64,000 nt of DNA from Dendrocalamus latiflorus. Lineage: Eukaryota > Streptophyta > Magnoliopsida > Poales > Poaceae. This document shows positions 45,797 to 55,381 of this stretch, piece by piece. Below the pieces are notes generated by a model that saw nothing but the letters and a program-made list of their open reading frames with translations, did no database searches and was not told the DNA's origin. Made by a program: the position numbers and the translations under genes. Position 1 is the stretch's first letter; every line of letters begins with the position of its first letter. The stretch lies in contig CM029651.1 in assembly GCA_017311315.1 (NCBI GenBank), positions 1,630,948 through 1,694,947 of the forward strand, given 5' to 3'.

Positions 45797-46114
45797 AAAG
45801 TAACTTGCATTTTACATCGGATAACTTATCACTTTGTTTCACTTTGAACCAAAGTAGACCGGATAAAATTTTACTTTGCACTAGCCCAACCTTGTTTGAC
45901 TCAAATCAGCTCTACATAATGACAAGTTGGTATACACAGTTTTGACTGATCTGTTTCTTCAATTTGATTACCTTGCTTGCGATTGGAATTGATTTAATTA
46001 GTGTAAAGTAAAATTTTATTTGATCCACCCTAATACAAAGTGCAAGTATGGGTTAATTCTTGTGCAAAGTGAAACAAACGATAAGTTACCCGGTGTAAAA
46101 TGTAATTTACTCAC
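45797..46114. mobile_element. MITE with about 40-bp inverted ends
   Basis: AGTAACTTGCATTTTACATC, GGATAACTTATCACTTTG and TAAAATTTTACTTTGCAC on the left are answered by TGTAAAGTAAAATTTTATTT, CAAACGATAAGTTACCC and GGTGTAAAATGTAATTTACT on the right. Non-coding; superfamily not assigned. Confidence 0.65.
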
Positions 46115-46384
46115 AAAAACAAGTATTGGTATTTATGAAGACCGAAGAGAATGACTTTAAAAAGTGAAAAAGATATGTTGGCCCCGTTTTTTTGGGCTGG
46201 GGCTAATATTTTTTTGTTGCGCCTGATATGTTTAACGAATAGTACCGATAGATTGAAGCCGAAAATAAAAGCCAGCTGAAAAATCGAAAAGAATAGGACC
46301 TAAATATGAATTCTAGCTTTTGTGCTAACAGTATTGGTATTTGGAATGGCCCAAGCATACTCTGGGAGCCAAACCTGCATACTA

Positions 46385-46662
46385 AGGGCATGTATAATGG
46401 TATAGACGACTGTTGTTTATAATATTCTTTATGCCATCTATAGACTGCACTCAGCTCACACAATAGATTATTTTTTGCATGTCTCTAAAGACAATTTCTC
46501 CATGCTACAATATTTCTTGTTTGTCATGTTATAATCGACTACTGCACGAGAGATGACCCAATTCTCTATTCTTCCTCTTCTCTTCTCCACACCATCTCGT
46601 GTTCTACATGACAAGGTTTATAAACCGCTGATATCACACCATTATACACATAAGGTGGTATT
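46385..46662. mobile_element. MITE with GGCATGTATAATGGT ends
   Basis: GGGCATGTATAATGGTATAG at the left and CACACCATTATACACATAAG at the right are inverted ends. A truncated relative is at 28975-29090. Non-coding. Confidence 0.55.
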
Positions 46663-46799
46663 CCTCAGTACTGGATCTGATCTGTTCCTCCATGTACGTA
46701 CGGCATATGTACAGCCAACATCACCTGTCCGCACAGAGCAGCAGTCTAGCAGAAAGAAGTGTTTTATATTTAACTAGGAATTGACAGAAAGGGTATTGT

Positions 46800-47430
46800 A
46801 CTTTCGTTGCGTACTCATAAACTCTTTCAGAAAATATATATTGTTTTGGTTTGCGCAAGTGTTACTGATTTGACTAGTAGCAGTCGGGGAGCTTGAGCAA
46901 AAATCAGGGGGGCTACATCAATAGAGCTTGCCGCGTGTGCGCGCGCTCGCTTTGTCTTCGCTTGACGCATGTGTATGTGTGGTCACTCTTAATCAGCGTT
47001 TGTGACGCGCGGTTTCGACGGCGTGGCGGCTCCCGAATGTTCGCGTGGCTTTCCTCGTGGCGTGTTGTTTTCCTGGTGGCACACTGCAGCTAACTTCGCA
47101 TCGCTTTCGTCCTTCCATTCGTGCGTCCCAGGCTCGTCCTCTATTTCTTCTCTCGATTGCCTCGCAGCGGTCGCCATCTCAGTCCCTCCCCCAGATCTAC
47201 TCATGCTACTCTCCACCGGCATCGCTTGCTCCGCCTCCACTGGTCGACCTCCTCTCCCCTTCCTCCCCCCTCTTGGAGGTTCACCTTGCTCTTCTTTCGC
47301 CGGTCGACCTGCCCCCTCTTCCTCTGCATGCCCCCCTCTTCCTCCGTGTGCCTTCCTGTCGAATAGATCCAACCCTCCATCCATGTATCCGATTCCCTCT
47401 CATCGGCCGCCGTCTTAGTCCCTTCTCGAA
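46800..47430. other. Pyrimidine-rich DNA, no gene supported
   Basis: From 46990 to 47430 the plus strand is C/T-rich with long open frames in several registers on both strands. The predicted proteins are low-complexity (Pro/Ser or Gly/Glu/Arg) and match no family. Confidence 0.35.
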
Positions 47431-49480
47431 ACCAACCACTCTCAACGTGGTTGCACAACGTGGTCGTTACCGACCACTCACAACTAGGGGTGCAATCGGT
47501 TCGGATAGTTCCCGACCGACCACCCGACCGAGTCAGTTCGGATGGTGTTTCAGAAAAATAGTCGGTAACCGGATGGTTTTACCGGATATGATATCGGGAT
47601 TGGAATCGGAATCGGGAGAGTAGTTTCTGTCGGATATGAGAATATCTGGATATATAATCGGTAATATCCAGTGCTAGTTATTCGGTAATATCCGAATTGG
47701 AAAATTATTTAAATTTTTTTTGGGTTTCGATTTTCAGAAAATCCTAGAAATTAAAATAAAAGCTAGAAAATAGTAGGAAACTGTAAATAAATACCAAAAA
47801 TTCTCATAAATTTAGAAAAAGTAAGGAACCTAAATAAAATAAGTTCAACTTGTTTTAGGCACAATTACTCAACTAAATTAATAACTTACTCTCTAGGCTT
47901 TAATTAAAGGATTTAAGAAAAAGGAAATCAATTTCTAGAGAAAATCTAATTAAACCAATTAAATAAATAAATAAGTAAAAAACCAAAATTTTGGGATGCC
48001 ACAATAATTGTCCTCAGGAAGTGGTTCCAGATGACTATTCTGTTCATTATTGTTGGTATGTATACAAGTTGCTCTTTGTACTCAACTTTCAAATGCATGA
48101 TATTTCTATATTATATTTAATTATTTATCTTGATATGCATGATCTATATTTAATTATTTAGGATCTTTGTTTTTGCGTGTTATCCAATGAAATATAGTTA
48201 CCGTATCGAATCCGCTCCATATTCGTTTTGTATTCGTGACCGATATTATCCACGTTCGTATTCGTATCCGGCACTATCCATGTCCGACTCCGACTCTGAG
48301 AAAAAATATGGTATAGGATACAGGATGAGCAATTACCGACCGTATCCGCTCCAATTGCACCCCTACTCACAACGTGGTCAAAACCGACCACTGACAACGT
48401 GGTTGAAACGATCTCTTGCACCTGTCGTATCAACCACACACAACGTGGTCGTAATGAACAAACACAACGTGGTCGTAACAACCACACACAACATGGTCGT
48501 TACCAATCACGCATGGCGACTTGACCACGGCCATCTTCGACCACGGGCACTCGATCGTGGGTATCTTCTTGACAGCTCGAGCGACTTGCAGCACGACTCC
48601 AGCCACTGGCTTCCACTTCAGCTGCTCCTTGACCGCTTCTCTGATCATGGCTTCGACCGCAGGACTCGAGCTTCGACCACGTAATCACTGCACTAGTCAT
48701 CTTTGACTTCAACAGACTGATCCTCCACGACCAGTCCCACAAGCCCTATTACGAACGCACACACTGTAGTCGTAACCGACTACATACAACGTGGTCGAAA
48801 CCGACCACGCACAACGTGGTCGCTATCGTCCACTCTCAACATGGTCAAAACCGACCACGCACAACGTGGTCATTACCGACCACTCACAACGTGGTCGAAA
48901 CTAACCACTCAATGTGGTCGCACAATGTGGTCATTACCGACCACTCAACGTGGTTGAAACCGACCACGCACAACATGGACATTACCGACCACTCACAATG
49001 TGGTCGAAACAGACCACGCATAACATGGTCGAAACCGATCACTAACAACGTGGTCAAAATGAGCTCTTACAATGTTGGTAAACGTGGTCGTAATGACCAC
49101 GGACAACGTGGTCAAAACCGACCACACACAACGTGGTCGAAAGCACGACCCCAGCCACTGGCTCACACTTCAGCTACTCCTTGACCGCTTCTCCGATCAT
49201 GGCTTCGACCGCAGTACTCGAGCTTCGACCACGCAATCACTGCACTGTTCGTCTTTGACTTCAATAGACCAATCGTCCACGACCACTCCCACAAGCCCTG
49301 TTATGACCACACACACCGTGGTCGTAACCAACTACAGACAACGTCGTCATGACGGCCACTTACAACGTGGTCGAAACTGACCACACACAACGTGGTCGTA
49401 ACGACCACTCTCAACGTGTTCGAAGCCAACCACGCACAACATGGTCGAAACCGATCACTGTTAACGCGGTCGAAACGACC
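47430..49480. repeat. CGACCAC/GTGGTCG palindromic array (split by a hAT element)
   Basis: Units of about 20-24 bp such as CACAACGTGGTCGAAACCGA followed by CCAC repeat dozens of times from 47445 to 47484 and 48366 to 49480. CGACCAC and GTGGTCG alternate, so neighbouring units can pair. Within it, a non-repeat block of about 150-200 bp (CCAGCCACTGGCT, GATCATGGCTTCGACCGCAG, TCTTTGACTTCAA) occurs twice, at about 48597-48800 and 49148-49345. No gene lies inside. Confidence 0.85.
47485..48365. mobile_element. hAT non-autonomous element inserted in the CGACCA array
   Basis: 881 bp. Ends TAGGGGTGCAATCGG and CCAATTGCACCCCTA are inverted. The 8-bp CTCACAAC occurs exactly at 47477-47484 and 48366-48373. 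Removing the element rejoins the array in register (CGACCACTCACAAC then GTGGTC). The subterminal region shares TATCCGGCACTATCC and CCGACTCCGACTC with the element at 457-976. No transposase. Confidence 0.92.
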
Positions 49481-49764
49481 TCTTACAATGCCGGTATCAC
49501 TGGCCGTTGATGCTGTGCCGCCCTGGACAGCTCCGCGCGCCTCCTCCGCCACCCCTCGCCCCCTCCTCCACTACCCGCAGGGCGGCGGTGCCGTCGCCGC
49601 CTCACCATGCAGTCCCTGAACCCTTTCCACCGTGCCGTCCCGTCCAACCAAACTGCCACAGCTGCTGCTGCCATCGCCCTCCAGCTCCGCCCACCGCTCT
49701 CTTACCCTGCCCATCGTACCCTCCCCCTGATCTCCTTCTATGCCTAGAGGAGGGACAATTATTA

Positions 49765-49933
49765 CAGAGCACGTACTGCTGGGAATGCCAAGGACAACAT
49801 GACCTTCGCCAAGATGCTTATCAATCTTCTTCTGGACCAGATTTAGGTAAGCATCGTTGCCTCTCTGGCGAGCATAGTCTTCCGGGGTGAAGCCCGTATC
49901 GTCTCGCGCATTTCTCCACACATTGATTCCAAC
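49765..49933 (-). pseudogene. SPL (SBP-box) gene fragment, ankyrin-tail exon
   Basis: After an acceptor (CCATACTAG) the minus strand reads VGINVWRNARDDTGFTPEDY, then ARQRGNDAYLNLVQKKIDKH and LGEGHVVLGIP. This is the conserved ankyrin-like C-terminal region of the large SPL1/SPL12/SPL15-type squamosa promoter-binding proteins. The SBP DNA-binding domain and other exons are absent on both sides. The downstream frame continues into unrelated GC-rich sequence. Probably a transposon-captured exon. Confidence 0.75.
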
Positions 49934-50090
49934 CTAGTATGGGAAGCAATAGTAGGGAGATTAGGCAGGATCTTCAAAGTTTATTACTAGAAACAAACTA
50001 GGCTAAAAGGATCAGTAATGCACGTGACATAGAATCATCGATGTGTTGATCATTTGATTGCAATGAAGTCTATAGCTCTATGCTAGAGTT

Positions 50091-50117
<27 letters not shown>
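50091..50117 (+). repeat. (CA)n microsatellite, 13 units
   Basis: An unbroken run of CA dinucleotides between two gene fragments. Confidence 0.9.
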
Positions 50118-50122
<5 letters not shown>

Positions 50123-50783
50123 CGCATGCACAGAGAGAGATATGAAGCCTTTTCCATACTCCCAGGAGTGCATACTTTCACTTCCAATATACCACTTAAA
50201 CGACTATTTTATACCTTTTTATCACTTTCGGTATACTTAAAACCCGTAGCGGGGGAGGCGGATTTCCCTCTCCCAACGCCAGATCCAACAGCGGCACCCC
50301 TCCAGGCGGGATGCCGGCGGTGAGAGAGGGAGAATGAGAGGGAGCGGGGAAGAAAGATGAGGGAGCAGGGGAGAGAGAGGCTGCAGGAGCGGAGCAGCCG
50401 AAGGAATAGATGACCATGCTTTGAGATTCGCATGGTTTGGATCCAATGGCTGTGGACTATTCTGTCGGAACGATATGGGGTGGGTTAGTATTTCTCAAAA
50501 CTTTCGCGCTATAACATATACTTCGTTGAGGAAAACATTGTTGTTGCCGTGGTACTCGCTATCCACGAGCATGGACTGTAAGCTCCCCCTCCCCATGGCC
50601 ATGAACACGGCAGCTCCACACCCGTAAGCCACATAGATTTCTAGGTTTACATTGCTTGGGTCTTTGATAGGCCATGGTCGCTGCCATCATGGTTGCATAT
50701 GTCCTCAACTGATGTAGTTGCATCCTAAGGGGGAGGCTGGCTGCCACGACGATGAGGAGGCCTAGCATTGAGGTGGCCACAAC

Positions 50784-50935
50784 GAGGATGACTTGTGCAC
50801 CATCTGCCTCGGCGACATGGGCCACCCTCATGGCTAAGTGCTCCCACAATTTCCTCCTCAGCTGCATTGCCGAGAGCATCACGCACATCAACAACGATTG
50901 CCCACTCTGCAAAGCACCGTGGAGCATTTTGTCGG
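50784..50935 (+). pseudogene. Broken zinc-finger (RING-type, WAV3-like) fragment
   Basis: EDDLCTICLGDMGHPHG is followed in frame by a stop at about 50835. The next frame resumes KCSHNFLLSCIAESI and NNDCPLCKAPW. The spacing C-x2-C, C-x-H, C, C-x2-C is that of the RING-like finger in plant WAV3/EDA40 E3 ligases (CSH-F--CI, CPLCKA-W). One expected zinc ligand (His in NFH) is Leu here. A stop plus frameshift and a lost ligand show it is non-functional. No flanking von Willebrand or other domain was found. Confidence 0.6.
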
Positions 50936-51099
50936 CCTTGACCACTACGACTACATAGTTCAATCGCCGCTGCCATCATCATTTGTGCACCTGTGGTCGA
51001 AGCATGACAGAGACACTTATATGCTAGGTTTATACTTCATTTAAGTGGCAGAGGGATGGGGTTGTTGGTAGGGGCCATGCCCCCGCATGATCTCAAAGT

Positions 51100-51935
51100 T
51101 TGTATTTTAACTCTTTAGATTTTAACGAAACTAGCAGATTTATTGCGCAACTATGCTACTAGATATTAGATACAATTATCTTTAATATACAACTTGTCGA
51201 TGTTTTAGTATCAATCTTACGTATGATTATTTGGATTCAGAGGATTTCTCAATGACCTGGCTACGATCACATAGAGAAAGACATAGGGATTTTATACAGG
51301 TTCGGGGCTTCTCTTGAGAGAATAACAATCCTACTTCCTGTGTGACTATTACCCGATGAACTGATTACAGGTGGGAAAGAATGCAATGTGGAGTATCTTG
51401 CGTTGCTTCCGTTATCTCTCCCCTTTTCTCCCTAACGTTAGCCCTTATATAGCACGTAAAGTGGTGGCGATTACTCCACACCAAAAGACGGCTTAATGCT
51501 TCGGACGATAACCGTCTGATGGGAGTTATTGTCAGAGACATGGTATTTTACTCGCCATGCGGTGGTTATTGCTAGAGAGAAGTTATACATAGTTATTTTA
51601 GAGAATAAGTGTACATGCTAACCACCTTATCAGACAGATCCATGATGTAATAGGTTGTCGTAGATAAACCGGTCGAAGTTAGACTAGTCGTAAAAGAGTC
51701 TACGACCACGGGGTGGTCACAGAATTACCCGCAACTGAGTCATGTTCGTAGGAGAACTTACGACCATGAAGCGGTCGTAGAAAATGCTTACGACCAAAGA
51801 GTGGTCGTAGAAGGACTTACAATTATCTGGCTAAATTTCTCCTTTATGAATAAAGGGTATACTCAAAGAGTACAATAACGTAATAATATTATTTATAGAT
51901 TAATAATAATTTAAGAATTATTATAGCCTCGTCAC
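51100..51935. repeat. LTR-like sequence with CGACCA palindromes at its right
   Basis: 51280-51480 (TTTTATACAGGTTCGGGGCT, AATCCTACTTCCTGTGTGAC and CCCTTATATAGCACG, a TATA-like word) looks like LTR or leader sequence of a grass retroelement. 51650-51820 carries four perfect or near-perfect palindromes of the type CTTACGACCA-N6-GTGGTCGTAG. LTR borders were not found. Confidence 0.4.
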
Positions 51936-52508
51936 AGTTTATCAAACCAACCACTTCTCAATGGTATAGAATCTATTCTCTCTTTTCCTACCCTGTAATA
52001 CCAGCAGAACGGTGCTGGTAAAGAGGAACAGAAAGAATGGTCGTCTGCCCCGGTTCGCGCCAATTTGCGCTATCCCCACCCGGCTCAAATCCTGGTGAAG
52101 GCACCAGCAGCAATGAGATTATTGGCATTTAATTATGAAACACCGAGAGATTTGTATGGAAAAATTAGGCTTGCGCCAAATATGATAAAAGAACATTACA
52201 TGCCTAGTTACATAAGTCATTATTGGAACAGCCTCAGAAGGATGATAGTGTATGTACAACATCAAATGATTTGTGAACTATTGTAGAACTCAGCTATGAT
52301 TAATCCAATTCTTTTGCAGTATTGCATTTCTCTTCAAGCATTTTCCAGTGCCGGCTATATTTTCTCAGTTGAATGGCTGGAAACTTAACTATGTATGATC
52401 CTCTGTGCTGCACTTCGCTATCTATATCACCAGTTTATTGGTGCCTTAAGTTACCAATACACCACCAAACAAAATTTAACCGGTCAAAGTTGGAGCCACT
52501 TGGTTGAC
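51936..52508 (+). repeat. Duplicated segment, copy 2, joined to a gypsy element
   Basis: Second copy of 37393-38007. It begins CAGTTTATCAAACCAACCAC (the right tip of the TIR element at 36640-37445) and ends ACTTGGTTGACC. There it breaks directly into the pol frame of a gypsy element. The gene-like frame in copy 1 is interrupted here. Confidence 0.8.
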
Positions 52509-54774
52509 CTTTTGCACGGATCGAGTCTCTTTTCTTGGCTATGTTGTGACTCCACAGGGAATTGAGGTTGATAGAGCCAAGGTGGAGGCGATATGGAGTT
52601 GGCCCACGCCCACAACGGTCTCCCAAGTGCGGAGTTTTCTTGGCCTTGCAGGATTTTATCGCCGCTTTGTCAAGGAATTTAGCACCATTGCGACACCGTT
52701 GATTGAGTTGACAAAGAAGGGCGTCGTGTTCCATTGGGGACCATCACAAGAGGAGTCTTTTAATCTTTTGAAGGACAAGCTTACACACGCACCATTGCTC
52801 CAACTTCCGGATTTTGGTAAGACTTTTGAGCTTGAATGTGATGCTAGCGGAATTGGCATTGGTGGTGTTTTGATGCAAGAGGGCAAACCTGTTGCCTACT
52901 TTAGTGAAAAATTGAATGGTCCTGCTCTTAATTATTCCACGTATGATAAAGAATTGTATGCTCTTGTTCGTTCTTTAGAGACGTGGCAACACTATTTATG
53001 GCCTAAAGAATTTGTCATTCATTCTGATCATGAATCACTTAAGCATATTCGTAGTCAAACCAATTTGAATCGTAGACATGCTAAGTGGGTTGAATTTATT
53101 GAATCTTTTCCTTATGTCATTAAACACAAGAAAGGGAAGGATAATGTGATTGCTGATGCTTTGTCCCGACGCTATACCATGTTGTCTCAACTTGATTGTC
53201 GCATTTTTGGTCTTGAACCTATTAAAGCACAATATGCTGTTGATGCTGATTTTAAAGATGTGTTGTTGCATTGTAAAGAGGGACAAGCATGGAATAAATT
53301 CGTAATCAATGATGGGTTTTTGTTTAGAGCTAACCGCCTATGCATTCCAGTTGGATCCGTTCGTCTTTTGTTGTTGCAGGAGGCGCATGGAGGCGGTTTG
53401 ATGGGACATTTTGGTGCTAAGAAGACGGAGGACGTTCTGGCCACACACTTCTTTTGGCCAAAGATGAGGCGAGATGTTGAGCGGTTTGTGGCTCGCTGCA
53501 CTACATGTCAAAAAGCTAAGTCTCGTTTGAATTCACATGGTTTATATATGCCTCTTCCTGTTCCTTCTATTCCGTGGGCAGATATTTCTATGGACTTTGT
53601 TTTAGGATTGCCTAGGACTAAGAGGGGGAGGGATAGCATTTTTGTTGTTGTGGATCGCTTTTCTAAGATGGCTCACTTTATACCATGTCATAAAACCGAT
53701 GATGCCGTTCACATTGCTGACCTCTTTTTCCAAGAGATAGTTCGTTTGCATGGTATGCCTTCTACTATTGTTTCAGATCGTGATGTCAAGTTCTTGAGTC
53801 ACTTTTGGCGTACTCTATGGAACAAGTTGGGTACAAAGTTGTTGTTCTCTACAACATGTCACCCACAAACTGATGGCCAAACCGAGGTGGTGAACCGCAC
53901 ATTGTCTACCATGTTGAGAGCTGTTTTAAAGAATAATTTGAAGCTGTGGGAAGAGTGTTTGCCGCATGTTGAGTTCGCATATAATCGAGCGGAACACTCC
54001 ACCACCAAGGTAAGTCCTTTTCAGGTAGTGTATGGATTCAATCCCCGTGCCCCTATTGATATTTTACCTTTGCCTACCAGTGAGAGAGTTCATAATGATG
54101 CTAAGGAGCGTGCTGATGTTATTGTCAAAATGCATGAGACTACTAAGGCAAACATTGAAAAGATGAATGAAAAATATAGGATTACTGGTAGTAAAGGTAG
54201 AAAGGAAGTTAAACTTGAACCGGGTGATTTTGTTTGGTTGCACTTGAGAAAGGATAGATTTCCTGAGTTAAGAAAGTCAAAATTGATGCCTAGAGTTGCT
54301 GGTCCTTTTAAGATAATTGAGAAGATAAATGATAATGTATATAAGCTTGAGTTGCCTCCCGAGTTTGGGGTTAGTCCCACCTTTAACATTTCAGATTTGA
54401 AACCATACTTGGGAGAAGAAGATGGGGCTGAGTTGAGGACAACTCCGCTTCAAGAGGGGGAGGATGATGAGGACATCACTTCTTCGGATACATACAACAC
54501 TCCTCCACTTGACATTCAAGGACCAATCACTAGAGCTCGCGCCCGACAATTGAATTTACAGGTGAGCTCGTTCCTAAGTACTTCATTTTGTTCATTTGAG
54601 AATAGATTGCTACCTAATGATTTAATTATGATTAGGAACCATGGAGAGGACTTGGAAGTACTTGGAGAAGGGCTACAAGGCGCACAAGTCCAGCAAGGGC
54701 GTTCGAATCATGTTGGAGGTCCAATTCAAACCGACTTCGAATCCAATTCGGAGTCCAGGACCAGTCCGCACTAA
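52509..54774 (+). pseudogene. Gypsy pol fragment: RT end, RNase H, integrase
   Basis: An open frame of about 755 codons with no interruption. It enters in the reverse transcriptase thumb ([36 protein letters not shown]). RNase H follows: [29 protein letters not shown] and [10 protein letters not shown] supply the D-E-D-D residues. The integrase has an HHCC zinc finger ([16 protein letters not shown]) and a D-D-E core in [18 protein letters not shown] and [26 protein letters not shown] with [11 protein letters not shown] is the GPY/F module. The tail [12 protein letters not shown] is usual in grass gypsy elements. Because it lacks the polymerase active site it cannot be autonomous. The open frame points to recent insertion. 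Confidence 0.95.
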
Positions 54775-54789
54775 AACGGACGCCCAGAT

Positions 54790-55381
54790 CACATCCGGAC
54801 TCCGTTTTGGACGTTCTACATATGTATGGAAAGCTGAGAAGACGAGCTTTCCAATGGCTCTGGTTCCATATCAAAATTCCTTCTGAGTCAATGGGAATCG
54901 TCGAAACAAGTGGGCGTTCAGAATCTATCAGGGTGCTGCGCCACCGTCTTTTGGGCCTTTTGGCTTTGTATCGTGTTGGAGCCCATTAGGGCGCGTCCAG
55001 GGGTTTTGCACGCCCCTAAATCCTTTATATCCAGCCACCACCCCCACCATTAGGGTTGTGTTTTGCTTAGATTAATTCTGTCTTTGAACAGTTTCGCCGT
55101 TCATCGGTTTGTGAGACCCCAACTTTCGAGTGCTAAATCAATACATCTGCAATTCAGTTGTGTTCTTCCTTGTTCTTGCTTGTGTTCTTCGATTCGTAGG
55201 CAAGGATTAGCCTTCTTGGCGAGGTCAACCGGCTGCGCACGGTTGATAACCTGAGGAGACGTGGTGCTGCGATTGCGGGGTTCGGAACGTGTCGTTCGGA
55301 AGCCGGATCGAATTGTGTCGTGCCTCCACCAAATCGAACATATCCAGAACCTGTTGGAAGATCGGGACCCCGTTCCCATCA
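54790..55381 (+). repeat. Putative 3' LTR of the gypsy element
   Basis: Follows the pol stop. TCCTTTATATCCAGCC near 55020-55035 could be its TATA box, and the stretch closes CCCATCA. The left border is a guess, because no second LTR remains for comparison. Confidence 0.45.

Larger units (their letters stand above)
52509..55381 (+). mobile_element. Ty3/gypsy retrotransposon, 5'-truncated
   Basis: Contains the 3' half of pol and a putative 3' LTR. The left edge is an abrupt junction inside the reverse transcriptase, next to the duplicated segment. The right edge ends CCATCA at 55381, a plausible LTR CA terminus, exactly where homology of the next element starts. gag, protease, most of reverse transcriptase and the 5' LTR are absent. 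Confidence 0.85.

Noticed and set aside
46989..47623. Several frames of 80-190 codons, both strands
   Set aside because: Simple pyrimidine-rich composition, no domain, no conserved start; one runs into the hAT element.
47430..51830. Complete CACTA transposon bounded by the CGACCA arrays
   Set aside because: No CACTA/TAGTG termini and no 3-bp target duplication could be found; kept only as an inference.
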